Below the pieces are notes generated by a model. The model was not told where the DNA came from. It saw only the letters and a list, made by a program, of their open reading frames with translations, and searched no databases. A stretch of DNA of 64,000 nucleotides from Halomonas cupida (GTDB taxonomy: Bacteria > Pseudomonadota > Gammaproteobacteria > Pseudomonadales > Halomonadaceae): contig NZ_FRCA01000001.1 of the NCBI RefSeq assembly GCF_900142755.1, positions 755,281-819,280 of the forward strand. The letters are read 5' to 3'. The first letter of the stretch is position 1; the number at the start of each line of letters is the position of its first letter. Below, piece after piece: positions 52,837 through 61,982 of the stretch. The translations under genes were made by a program, and so were the position numbers.

Positions 52837-53805
52837 TTATTCAGGTCGGGACTCATTTTGGCTGGAAAGCGCCTCGCTGCAGACCTGGTCACGGCCCTGT
52901 GCCTTGGCTCGATACATGGCCCTGTCTGCCGCTTTCAACATGTCGTTGAGGTCGGCTTCTGCGCATGTGGTTGCCGCCACCCCAAGGCTTGCGGTGACCA
53001 GAAATGGCTGGCCAGCATACTCCATCGTATGTGAGCGCAAAGCCTCATGGAGGCGCTTGGCCAGAGCGGTCGCGCAGGGGAGGGATGTATTCGGTAGTAC
53101 CAGAGCAAACTCCTCGCCTCCCAGTCGGCACAGGATATCCAGGGGTTTCAATTGAGCCTGAAACAACTCGGCAACGACCTTCAGTACATGATCTCCCGCA
53201 GCATGTCCGCGAACGTCGTTGACCATCTTGAAATGATCCAGATCGATCAGCACTAACGCCAGCGGCTGATCCGGGGTAAGGGTTTCCATCTGTTTCCGGT
53301 AGGACTCGAAGAACGCACGACGGTTCGGGAGTTGAGTGAGGTCGTCACGATAGGCCAGCTTCCTGGTCTGTTGGTTTGAGGCCTTTAATGCTTCTTCCAA
53401 AGTCTTACGTTCAGTGATATCCGTCGCGATTTCAACGCGCACCATACGCCCATCATGCCATTGCATGGCCTGGTCCCGGCACTGATACCATCGCCCGTCC
53501 CTTGTATTGCGGAACTCCCATACGATGGTGGGGGGCGGGTGGCCATCTGCGCCGAGAAGCTGCGGGTTGGTGCAGAAGTCACAAGGGCCTGACTGACCAT
53601 CCTGCAATACCTGCCAGCACTTGCGACCGTTCGGCGCTCCCCAGCGTTGGCGCCCATAGGCGTTGATGAAGAGCATTTCATGGGAGTGCATGTCACTCAC
53701 ATAAACGAGCGCATCAAGGCTTTCGAGAATACGTAGGAGGTCTTCTGCTTTGGGAGAGTCGTTCACGTCCTCATTCGTTGTCGGGGACGTTGTCATGCTG
53801 CTCAT
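52837..53805 (-). CDS. PAS-GGDEF diguanylate cyclase
   Basis: 322 residues from the ATG at 53805. An N-terminal PAS domain (SLDALVYVSDMHSHEMLFIN) contains a CWQVLQ...CDFCTNPQL cysteine trio, and is followed by a GGDEF domain starting LAYRDDLTQLPNRRAFFESY. The active site is RLGGEEFAL, so c-di-GMP synthesis is likely. The inhibitory I-site position reads KPLD instead of RxxD, which may weaken product feedback. No membrane segment. It converges with the response-regulator gene. Confidence 0.9.
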   Translation of the reverse strand: MSSMTTSPTTNEDVNDSPKAEDLLRILESLDALVYVSDMHSHEMLFINAYGRQRWGAPNGRKCWQVLQDGQSGPCDFCTNPQLLGADGHPPPTIVWEFRNTRDGRWYQCRDQAMQWHDGRMVRVEIATDITERKTLEEALKASNQQTRKLAYRDDLTQLPNRRAFFESYRKQMETLTPDQPLALVLIDLDHFKMVNDVRGHAAGDHVLKVVAELFQAQLKPLDILCRLGGEEFALVLPNTSLPCATALAKRLHEALRSHTMEYAGQPFLVTASLGVAATTCAEADLNDMLKAADRAMYRAKAQGRDQVCSEALSSQNESRPE

Positions 53806-54492
53806 GGAACGCCGTAGAGCGACTCCTTGCGAAATGTCGAGCGAGTATACGGAATAGCGTATGCGACCGGTGGCTGAAAAGTTGTCAATGCCAGGTAAAC
53901 CGTAGATACATGCTCGTTTGTGCAAAGACGGATCCATTCTAGTGCTTTTGTCCCTTGTCGCGGGACTTCGTTCTTGCCCCTTTCTCGACACGCTCTACTT
54001 CTGCCCCGGCCAGTGGCGGGACGTGGCATATCTCTGGTTGCTGAACAGGATTGAGCTGGAAAGGGAAAAGTGTTTCTTTCTGGCAACAGCTCTGATGGCT
54101 CCAGAGTGGAGTATGTATTGCCACAGATCTCTCAACGACAAGTAATACTTCACTGGATTCTGTTTTATTTTGTGAGGTTAACGCTATCAAATGTAGTGCA
54201 ATGGGTAACAAAATATTTATAAGATGTTTCTTACATACAGTTATTCTTAGCGCTAATTCAACGCTGAATCTTTCCTGGAAAATTCATTGATCAGCGGTGC
54301 TAGGGTATGGCCGGGCCATGACCGAGTTTGCCTTCGGCAACCCGTTTCAGTACATGGAAGCGAAAATTCCACCGCTGTCATTTCCACTTGAGCTGGTCAC
54401 CTTTTGCAATCACCTGAGGGGGCTAGTGGCATATGCATCGGTGCTTTCCATCCAACTGATGGCCCTACAATAAACCGAGGAAGGAGAAAGTC
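53806..54492. other. 687-base gene-free region
   Basis: No supported gene. It becomes strongly AT-rich around 54130-54290 (runs such as TGTTTTATTTTGTG). A GTCCC/GGGAC mini-hairpin lies at 53946-53962. The last 20 bases contain the Hint gene's binding site AGGAAGGAG. A promoter for the Hint gene probably lies in the AT-rich part, but no clear pair of hexamers can be chosen. Confidence 0.45.
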
Positions 54493-55242
54493 ATGGCAGA
54501 CGAAAAGCAGACCGAACCACATTCTGGTGGGGAGCATCCTGACGCGGATCCCACGGAGTCCCGCCCCGGCATACCAAACTCTGGAAACCCTCACCCCGAT
54601 GCAACGCATCCCGGCAAGCCCCACGAAGGCGAAGAGCATCCTGGTGAAGGGCTTTGCTTCGCCGCAGGCTCGATGATCGAGACGCCTGACGGTGAGGTGG
54701 CTGTAGAGACACTGCAGATCGGTGATCTGGTGATTACAGTAAGTGGCCAGCAGGTTCCTGTGAAGTGGGTCGGGCGTCAGACCTTTCGCCCGGCAGCGTC
54801 AAACGACGAGAAACTTCAGCCAGTACGTATCAGCGAAGGCGCGCTGGAAGCCGGCAAGCCCAATCGCGATCTGGTCCTCACGGCTAGCCATGGCGTCATT
54901 ATCGATGGTCTGGTAATCAACGCTGGTGCGCTGGTCAATCACAGCTCGATCAGCTTTGTGCCGTTGCATGAGCTGCCCGAGACGGTGACCTATTACCATA
55001 TCGAAACGGAAGCGCATGAGGTGATTCTGGCCAACGGTACCGAGGCCGAAACCTATGTCGATTATATCGAGCGTCAGGCGTTCGATAATTACGACGAGTA
55101 TGTCGAGCTCTACGGTTCTGAAACCCGAATCATTGAAATGCCGCGTCATCGCATCTCTTCGCGTCGCCTGCTGCCGCTGGCCTTGCGCCAGAAGCTCGGC
55201 ATCGGTATGGCACGTGATCCCTTGATGGCCAGATCCGCCTGA
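54493..55242 (+). CDS. stand-alone Hint-domain (Hedgehog/intein-like) protein
   Basis: 249 residues, preceded by AGGAAGGAG. The first ~50 residues are low complexity, rich in Pro, His, Gly and Glu (GEEHPGEG). A Hint_2-type domain follows: the nucleophile-like cysteine in GLCFAAGSMIETPDGEVAVE, LQIGDLVIT, VKWVGRQTF, the block B-like LVLTASHGV and HEVILANG. The C-terminus is basic and Leu-rich (SSRRLLPLALRQKLGIGMAR). In other bacteria Hint_2 units are usually fused to large secreted proteins; here one stands alone with a disordered N-terminal stub. Self-cleavage at the cysteine is possible but unproven. It precedes a glycosyltransferase gene by 144 bases. Confidence 0.8.
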   Translation: MADEKQTEPHSGGEHPDADPTESRPGIPNSGNPHPDATHPGKPHEGEEHPGEGLCFAAGSMIETPDGEVAVETLQIGDLVITVSGQQVPVKWVGRQTFRPAASNDEKLQPVRISEGALEAGKPNRDLVLTASHGVIIDGLVINAGALVNHSSISFVPLHELPETVTYYHIETEAHEVILANGTEAETYVDYIERQAFDNYDEYVELYGSETRIIEMPRHRISSRRLLPLALRQKLGIGMARDPLMARSA

Positions 55243-55386
55243 TCGACTGACACGGTCCTGTAATCTGCGACTGTAATTCCACAGCACCGGCTGGGCGCGG
55301 CTGTTCTTTTGCCCAGCCGGTGATTTGTGTCTGAAGACTCCCTCCCCGAAGCCGTAACTTCATAACAGATTGATTCGAGTGATGTC

Positions 55387-57750
55387 ATGGATGATGCATT
55401 AGTACAAGGTCGTCTCAGCGATGAGGCGGGCGAGCAGAAGCGTGCCTTTCAAGATGCCCGACGCGCGATGTCCGACGGCGACCCGGATAGGGTAGAGAAA
55501 TTGCTCGGACATACTGTTCGTGCCGGTAGCACGCACCCCGGCGTGTGGCGACTCTGGGTGCGGAGTGCCTTTAACCAGGGGAGGGTCGCAGTTGCACGGA
55601 TGCGGGCAGAACAAGCGGTGAAGGCTCGTCCTCGTGATCCGGAATTTGTTGTCCTTGCCGCTCAGATGCAAGCTGCCGTCGGAAGACCTGGCCAGGCTCT
55701 GGGGCGCCTTGATCGCGTCATTTCACGATGGCCAGGCGATTTCCGGCCGCGTCTCCTGAAGCTCAATCTCCTGCAGCGTCTGGGACGCAAGGCTGCTGCC
55801 TTGCGAGCGCTTGGCGAATTGCGGAAACGCTGGTTTGATCAGCCAGCAGTAGTGATGGCTGCAGCGCAGTTCTACCGTAGTCACGGTCGTATTCGGGCCG
55901 CTAAAGCCGTTCTCGACTACCTGCTGGTGGAGCACCCGGATCACCAACAGGCGTGCATTGTTCGGTTGACTCTGGACAGTAACCTCGTGAATGAGGGTGA
56001 TCCCTCTCCTGTTTCCGCCTTGCTGACCCAGACCGTGAATGAGGCCGAGCTTTCCACTGTTGAGGCCGTGGAGCTGCTGCAGGCGTTGAAGCTTACGGCA
56101 GATCCCGAGTTGTCTCCCGCATGTATCAGTGCCCTGGACCGACTGAGCGACATCACTGATCAGCTGTCAGAGCACGACAAACTCACCCTGTTTACCCAGG
56201 CTGAGCGGTTTGGGCATTCCGCCGCTGCCCATCGTGCCCTCGATGGAATACTGAACAATGGCCCGCGTCGTGTTCCTGTGGCACTCGCGCTTTTCCGCAA
56301 GGCCATGGCTTCGGTGGGCAGTGACCAGGCCGATGCGGTCGCATCTCGCCTGCTGCAGTATATTCCGGAGGCCCAGAAGGACTCACTCGCAGCAGAGTTC
56401 TCACTGCATGTTGATGGTCCTCAGGCAGCCCTCGAGAGTTTGCTCAAGGTGCGACGCAAACGACGCTCTCCCCGTGACGCCCTGAAACTCGCTCGCCTGT
56501 TGAGGTTCGCCAGGGCTGATCTTGGGTTGCGTTACCTTCGCTTCTGTCGCAAGTTCTGGCCGAATGACAACGAGATTCGACTGTTGCATGCCAGATTGTT
56601 GATGGAGATGGGGCAGCCCGATTCTGCGCTGACGGAGCTTTCATCGCCTGGTCCTGCGGCGAAGCGCAATATCTTTGCCCATGTTCGTGCGCATAGTCTG
56701 GTGGAAAGTGGTCAGCTGCATGCTGCGCGGGCTGAACTCGATAAGGCCAGTGCCTACGGTGCTGCCCAGGGGATCGTCGGCATGCGCCTGCGCACGCTGA
56801 TCTCTCTGGGACGAGAAGAGGAGGCGCGAGAACTGGTCAAGGAGGAGCAGCAACGTGGATGGCAGAGCCGCATTTCCTCGGGGCACTTCTCGACTTCTCT
56901 TCACGGGGGCCAGCTGAGCGACCTTGAGCTGTATCGCATGGAGCGTGCATCGTTGCCATCAGGAGACCATGATGACTGGCTGGCTTCACGCTATATCTAT
57001 GCCGCGAGTGTGATTATTGAGCGCCATTCCGAGGATGGTCCGCTGCGGAACGACTCCGGACAGAAACGTATTCCGCGTCAGGTGTTCCAGTACTGGAACG
57101 ATCCCACGCCGCCACCGGAAGTGGTGGATATCATGGACTCCTGGTCGAGTTTGCCTGGCGTGAAGCATGTGCGCTTCGACAGTGAGAGCGCTTCCAACTT
57201 TCTGAGGGAGACCTTTGGGGCTGACTATGAGCGTGCATTCCACCTGGCCAACAACATCGCGGAGGGCGCCGACCTCCTGCGTCTTTGTTATCTCCGTCAC
57301 CACGGCGGGCTCTACGTGGATGCAGATGACCGCCTGTACGGAGACCTGGATGCGCTGATTCCTGCCGATGTCGGTATGGTGTGCTTCCGCGAGCCTTTCA
57401 ACATTCTGGCCAATAATGTCATTGCCGCTGTGCCTGAGCACCCGGCGATCGTGCTTGCTTCGGAGATGGCGGTCGAGGCCTTGCTGGCGCGCGATAACGA
57501 GAATACATGGAGCAAGACCGGGCCGGGTATGCTCTCTCGAGCTGTGGCCAGTTATCTTGCGAGTACCACGCCCACCGAATCAGCAGATAAGGTCGCCATT
57601 CTGCCGAACTACGTCCTGCGTAGACAGGTTCAGATTCATATCCAACTGCCACACAAGAAAACCCGTGGTTACTGGAACGCTGCCAATACCACCGGGGTGG
57701 ATATGAGCCCTTTCTTTACGTCTGCTTCGTCACAAATGGCGATGTCATGA
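55387..57750 (+). CDS. TPR-repeat protein with C-terminal DXD glycosyltransferase domain
   Basis: 787 residues. Residues ~1-500 are helical, TPR-like repeats (e.g. ARMRAEQAVKARPRDPEFVV, PGQALGRLDRVISRWPGDFR). From about residue 560 comes a GT32/capsule-type glycosyltransferase domain: IPRQVFQYWNDPTPPPEVV, HLANNIAEGADLLRLCYLRH, GGLYVDADDRLYGDLDALIP, with the DXD metal/nucleotide-sugar motif (DADD at residue 645), and SKTGPGMLSRA. The combination of a long TPR array with such a domain resembles protein O-glycosyltransferases, with the TPR part binding the acceptor. Acceptor and sugar unknown; the adjacent Hint protein is an obvious candidate. Confidence 0.8.
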   Translation: MDDALVQGRLSDEAGEQKRAFQDARRAMSDGDPDRVEKLLGHTVRAGSTHPGVWRLWVRSAFNQGRVAVARMRAEQAVKARPRDPEFVVLAAQMQAAVGRPGQALGRLDRVISRWPGDFRPRLLKLNLLQRLGRKAAALRALGELRKRWFDQPAVVMAAAQFYRSHGRIRAAKAVLDYLLVEHPDHQQACIVRLTLDSNLVNEGDPSPVSALLTQTVNEAELSTVEAVELLQALKLTADPELSPACISALDRLSDITDQLSEHDKLTLFTQAERFGHSAAAHRALDGILNNGPRRVPVALALFRKAMASVGSDQADAVASRLLQYIPEAQKDSLAAEFSLHVDGPQAALESLLKVRRKRRSPRDALKLARLLRFARADLGLRYLRFCRKFWPNDNEIRLLHARLLMEMGQPDSALTELSSPGPAAKRNIFAHVRAHSLVESGQLHAARAELDKASAYGAAQGIVGMRLRTLISLGREEEARELVKEEQQRGWQSRISSGHFSTSLHGGQLSDLELYRMERASLPSGDHDDWLASRYIYAASVIIERHSEDGPLRNDSGQKRIPRQVFQYWNDPTPPPEVVDIMDSWSSLPGVKHVRFDSESASNFLRETFGADYERAFHLANNIAEGADLLRLCYLRHHGGLYVDADDRLYGDLDALIPADVGMVCFREPFNILANNVIAAVPEHPAIVLASEMAVEALLARDNENTWSKTGPGMLSRAVASYLASTTPTESADKVAILPNYVLRRQVQIHIQLPHKKTRGYWNAANTTGVDMSPFFTSASSQMAMS

Positions 57751-58765
57751 CGCGCAGTAGTGCTGAGTAATTAAGCCCGAAACGGATCTCTGTACCGGGT
57801 GCCATGCGCCGCTGCGTTTCGAGCACCAGGTGATCGCTGCTGGCTGCGAGCACGGTAACATCCTGTGGTGGTACCAGCCCGTCCGGATCGACGTCCTGTC
57901 GGCCGATGGCGGCGATGGTCTGGGTGATGGTGCCACGCTCTTGCATTGGCGTCGGCACGCCGAATGCTGCTTCGCCGGTCGAACCTCGTGGCGATGTTGG
58001 CTTGTCCAGCGACTCGATGACGGGCACCACCAGGGTAAAGGCATCGCTGTACAGACCGGCCAGAGGCATCCGCGAGAGCGGATCGCATCCCAGCAGGATC
58101 GACTCACCGAGTCGCAGATCGTTGACCCGGCCGGCAGGCGCCATCATGGCCCAGGCGAGATTCGCCGAGTTGCCGCCGGAAATGATCGGCAAATGCAGGC
58201 CCAGTTCCTCTTCGATCATGGTCGCGAGAGCAGTTAGCTCGCCCATGTTATCGCTGCTCGGTACGACACCGGCGCGACACGCGAGATTGCTGCCGAGTCC
58301 GGCAAGCGTCAGATGGGGAGTAAGCGTTATGCATCGGGCGAGGTAGAGCACGTCTTCCGGCATCACTCCTTCGCGCAGGTCGCCGAGCTCGACCATCACT
58401 ACCAGACCGTGAGTGATGGCGCGTCTGCCGGCTGCCGCCGACAATGCCTCGACGACCTCGTACTCGCTCACCTGACTGAAGTTGGCGCATGCCACAGCAC
58501 GTCCGGCCTGATCGGGGGTGGGGGAGCGCAACAACGTCAGAGGAATATGGATGCCAGCGTCGCGGAGCGTCTCAAGGTTGTCGATCCGAGAGTCGCCGAG
58601 ACGTGTCACCCCACCCGCGATCATGGCTCTGGCCACCTCGGGGCAACCCAGGGTGGCCTTGGTGACCCCGGTGACATCGATACCACGATCTGACAGTCGG
58701 GTTACCAGTTGGCGAGCATTGTGCTCGACCTTGGTTAAATCAATCTCGACCCGTGGGCAGGTCAC
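57716..58765 (-). CDS. alanine racemase-fold PLP protein (amino-acid racemase-like)
   Basis: 349 residues from a GTG at 58765, where GTGA overlaps the stop of the DUF1611 gene; the longer frame to 58846 is rejected. PLP lysine K36 in VTGVTKATLGCPEVARAMI; GDSRIDNL, VMVELGDLREG and SGGNSANLAWAM follow. It lacks the C-terminal beta domain order of classic Alr and resembles the ornithine/alanine racemase family (YhfX/Orr-like). Its end overlaps the convergent glycosyltransferase gene by 35 bases. With DUF1611 it suggests D-amino-acid metabolism. Confidence 0.82.
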   Translation of the reverse strand: MTCPRVEIDLTKVEHNARQLVTRLSDRGIDVTGVTKATLGCPEVARAMIAGGVTRLGDSRIDNLETLRDAGIHIPLTLLRSPTPDQAGRAVACANFSQVSEYEVVEALSAAAGRRAITHGLVVMVELGDLREGVMPEDVLYLARCITLTPHLTLAGLGSNLACRAGVVPSSDNMGELTALATMIEEELGLHLPIISGGNSANLAWAMMAPAGRVNDLRLGESILLGCDPLSRMPLAGLYSDAFTLVVPVIESLDKPTSPRGSTGEAAFGVPTPMQERGTITQTIAAIGRQDVDPDGLVPPQDVTVLAASSDHLVLETQRRMAPGTEIRFGLNYSALLRVMTSPFVTKQT

Positions 58766-59901
58766 GCCATTTCCAGCGATTCGCGCACCTGTAGCGAAGG
58801 AAAGGCGGCGGTGACCATTGCCACCAGTTCCGAGGGATCGCGCCACAAGGCATCGGTGGCAGGGATCTCTAACTCGGTGTTGTAACGGGCGATGGCCGCC
58901 GTGACCTCGATCTCGGTCATCTCCTCGTGATTGATGGCGATGCCGATAACCCTCGTCTTGCCGAACATCTCGATAAGCTTGATCTCCGCAAGGGGAGACG
59001 GCATGGGTACCAGCGGGTAGTCACTGAGCATTCTTCGGGCCGGCGCATGTTGCATGATGACGGCCTGTGGTCGACTGGCACGCAACACAACCGTCGAGCT
59101 CAGGTAAGCGGGATGGCTGAGCGCACCTTGGCCCTCGATGACGATGACGTCGGGTCGTTCACCTTCATAGGCGGCGAGAACCGCCCCTTCCAATTCGCCG
59201 ACACCGAACTGGGCGGGAATCGCATCGAGGGCGACACCGTAGGCGGCACCCTGCATAAGACCAGTCTGCCCAGTACCCACCATCACGGTGCGAATCCCGG
59301 CATTGTTGAGTGCCAGGGTCAGAAGCGTTGACGTCGTGCGTTTACCGATAGCGCCGTCCGTACCCAGTACAGCGATACGTATGCACTTAACGTCTTCGAT
59401 CGCACCATCGAACATGCGCAGGTGCTTGGTCGGCCGGGGACGACGGATATCGTAAAGCGTGACCTCTGAGGCAAGTGCCGCCGCCGATATCTCCGGGTCG
59501 TCCGCGAGGAATTCGTGAAGGCCGGACACTACGCTGATGCCAGCTGATATAGCAGCCAACACCACTTTACGATCTGACCCGGACATCAGCCCCGATAGTG
59601 GCGCGAGTCCGAAGATCAGGACGTCGGGAGGGCCATCTCTTGCCGTGAGTGCTGTTTCCAGGTCTGCCACGATGGGGATGCCTGCCGTCGCTTCGCCCAG
59701 AGCAGCACCGGCGTCCTGACCCGCAAGGGTGCTGTCGATAACGGCAAGTATTCGGTATTTCTCGCTGCTGCGTACTAGCCCATTGGCCGTCTTGCCATCG
59801 ATGCGGGCGAAATTGCCCTCACAGTAGATAATCGCCGACTGCCGAGCGTCACCATAGACAGAGGATGAGTCGAGAATGGCGTGAAGGGAGGTGGGAAGCA
59901 T
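58762..59901 (-). CDS. DUF1611 protein (DgcN-like)
   Basis: 379 residues. An N-terminal Rossmann-like region (YRILAVIDSTLAGQDAGAAL) is followed by a P-loop domain (RIAVLGTDGAIGKRTTSTLL, VIVIEGQGALSHPAYLSS). DUF1611 includes DgcN, an acetyltransferase of D-glutamate catabolism, although that assignment for this member is by family only. A GAGGT lies 9 bases upstream of the start. It is the first gene of a translationally coupled pair. Confidence 0.82.
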   Translation of the reverse strand: MLPTSLHAILDSSSVYGDARQSAIIYCEGNFARIDGKTANGLVRSSEKYRILAVIDSTLAGQDAGAALGEATAGIPIVADLETALTARDGPPDVLIFGLAPLSGLMSGSDRKVVLAAISAGISVVSGLHEFLADDPEISAAALASEVTLYDIRRPRPTKHLRMFDGAIEDVKCIRIAVLGTDGAIGKRTTSTLLTLALNNAGIRTVMVGTGQTGLMQGAAYGVALDAIPAQFGVGELEGAVLAAYEGERPDVIVIEGQGALSHPAYLSSTVVLRASRPQAVIMQHAPARRMLSDYPLVPMPSPLAEIKLIEMFGKTRVIGIAINHEEMTEIEVTAAIARYNTELEIPATDALWRDPSELVAMVTAAFPSLQVRESLEMA

Positions 59902-60089
59902 GATGCGCGTACCTCGAGTCTTGACTCAGAGGAGGCGACGGGGTGGTCCCGGCCAATGCGGCCGACAGTCAACGAGAGGTCTCCACTAAGGTAAGTGGAT
60001 GGTAGGTCAGGATACACGTATTGAAGGCCCCCGTATGTTTTGTCTCCTTTGGCGGAGCTGAAAGGCGGCCTGTGGCGTTCTCGGCTTCG

Positions 60090-60599
60090 TCATGTGCGGT
60101 AGAGCCACTCACATACTTCTTGCGCAAGAGTTTCGGGCTCTTGAATGGATTCCAGCGGTAGAACCGGGCATGTTCTATCTGCAAGCCAGCTATTGTGCCT
60201 GGCAAGGCTCCTTCCCGGCATCATGCCGCTATCATACTGAGCAGCCCAGTCGAGAAACTCCGAATCAACAGCTCCAAAACGCTGAATATCTCTTTGCTTG
60301 AGTCTTTCAAGGCGTAACTGAGTCGGTGCAGTCAGGAAGACAATCGCATCGAAGGCATTCTCGATCTCTCTTCCCCAGGACATGACTGATCCGGCAACGA
60401 CAATGCCTCCGGCATTGCTGAGAACCCCGTCCATCATCTCATGACGTTCGGCGTAAGGGCGCTTGTGCTGAAAGGGCGGGATGGAAGGAAGCCAGTAGAT
60501 ATCGTCGGCTTCCTGAAACTCGAGACCCAAGCGCGCCGCCAATAGCTGTCCTAGTGTCGACGTGCCGGAACCAGCTGCTCCTGTGACCAGTAGCCTCAT
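60090..60599 (-). CDS. small P-loop nucleotide kinase-like protein
   Basis: 169 residues. Walker A GAAGSGTSTLG at residues 7-17, then QEADDIYWLP and a lid-like RLERLKQRDIQRFG. Resembles adenylate/shikimate kinase-fold AAA ATPases of unknown substrate. AGGAAA five bases upstream supports the start. Confidence 0.8.
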   Translation of the reverse strand: MRLLVTGAAGSGTSTLGQLLAARLGLEFQEADDIYWLPSIPPFQHKRPYAERHEMMDGVLSNAGGIVVAGSVMSWGREIENAFDAIVFLTAPTQLRLERLKQRDIQRFGAVDSEFLDWAAQYDSGMMPGRSLARHNSWLADRTCPVLPLESIQEPETLAQEVCEWLYRT

Positions 60600-61292
60600 G
60601 GCGATTTCCTGTAGTAAACACGGTGTCCGCTGAGTGGCAGAGGGGAATATGAAAAGCCCGGAGCCTCAACTACGTCAACCTGCATCACCGTGAGCTGCTG
60701 TAACGTGACGAATATGGGGCCATGCTCCAGCCACCAGTGGTGATTGAGGTGTCCGCACACCTACTGCTGTTTGCGCCGATGGCGTCAAGGTGATGGTCGC
60801 GCGATGATGAGGCCGAGAAGTGCGAGAGCATACCCGGCTACGAGGTCCTGGCCTCAGTGCCCTATATCGGCCGGTAAACTCCCGATGCCATCTATGCAGC
60901 GCCTCTTGGCGGACGGACCCTGAAGTAAAAACCAAGTATGACAGTGTGTACGACTCCAGGCCGTGTGAGGTCGGTGACGAGGAGGGCGGCACAATCACCG
61001 TAACATCGGTTGAGAGAGTTGGTTTGATGGTGTAACGATATTGATGGAGTCGGTGGCATTGCCACAGGCACTCTTTTGTTAGACTGCAGCAGTTGAGTTT
61101 ATTTGATGGATAGCGGCCAATAATGGGCAGTCCGATTCAACGGTTGATGGGGAGCCTTTTCCCCACCACTCTCAGATGGTTATAAATCGTTCTCCGATTA
61201 ACTGGATAGCGGAACGACGGGCCGATTCGTTGAGGATGATGAGACGGAGCGCTTTGAACGGATCACTTGGTGACCACAGGGCAGACCAGACA
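60600..61292. other. gene-poor, possibly decayed stretch
   Basis: No intact gene is supported in 693 bases. Short coding-like pieces in different plus-strand frames (e.g. PGYEVLASVPYIGR near 60835-60876 and a YDSVYDSRPCEVGDEEGG tail near 60940-60990) suggest an eroded gene, but no family can be named. The AT-rich part at 61080-61180 may hold the promoter of the next gene. Confidence 0.35.
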
Positions 61293-61856
61293 ATGGCATC
61301 GTTGCGAGGACATGATGTAACTGTTCGCCGCGGCGATGCCGCTGGGCTTTCGCGGCTGGCCCAGTGCGACTTTTCATTCGAGGTCGATGCTGAGTTTGCC
61401 GAGCCTTATGACGGGAGGCGAATTGTTCCTGTTGATCCTTCATACCGGAAGGCGTATGGCTTCGATTCAGGCGAGTTGGCCGAGTACCTTGACCAGCCTG
61501 ACGCGGAGCTTTTCGTCGCCGAGATGAAGGGCATCCCTGTCGGCTATGCCGCCGTGTCCCAAGGCTGGAATCGCTTCGCTGTCGTCGAGGACATCGCAGT
61601 CGATGCCTCTCACCGAGGAAGCGGCATCGCTCGTCGTCTGATGGACGCTGCCGTGGAGTGGGCGCGTGGAGCTGCCCTCGCGGGAGTGCGGCTCGAGACT
61701 CAATCGAACAATATTGCGGCGTGCCGATTCTACGATCAGTACGGCTTCATTCTCGGCGGGCATGACCGTTTCCTCTACCGTGGGATATACCCCGATACTC
61801 CAGAGGTGGCCCTGTACTGGTACCTGTTGTTCCCAACGACCAACAAAAGCCGGTAG
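61293..61856 (+). CDS. GNAT acetyltransferase, streptothricin-acetyltransferase-like
   Basis: 187 residues if started at 61293 (MASLRGHD); the frame is open to 61176. The acetyl-CoA site and following motif (VVEDIAVDASHRGSGIARRL, VRLETQSNNIAACRFYDQYG, FLYRGIYPDTPEVALYWYL) closely follow the Sat/SatA group that acetylates streptothricin. Length fits. Resistance function cannot be claimed from sequence alone. Its neighbour is an aminoglycoside phosphotransferase-like gene. Confidence 0.8.
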   Translation: MASLRGHDVTVRRGDAAGLSRLAQCDFSFEVDAEFAEPYDGRRIVPVDPSYRKAYGFDSGELAEYLDQPDAELFVAEMKGIPVGYAAVSQGWNRFAVVEDIAVDASHRGSGIARRLMDAAVEWARGAALAGVRLETQSNNIAACRFYDQYGFILGGHDRFLYRGIYPDTPEVALYWYLLFPTTNKSR

Positions 61857-61982
61857 AAATAGTGCCTCAAGAATGTTGAGAACTGCCAATGCTCTCTCTA
61901 TCTTCCCGGCGCATGGATACTGCGTCTGGCAGCGGTCCTCTCGTCACTTTCTGTCCGCTCCCAGTGTGGCACGGGCGCGAGG

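Noticed and set aside
52791..53155. C-terminal extension of the response regulator
   Set aside because: Runs antisense through the GGDEF domain of the convergent gene; a stop in the +1 frame at 52788 marks the probable original end.
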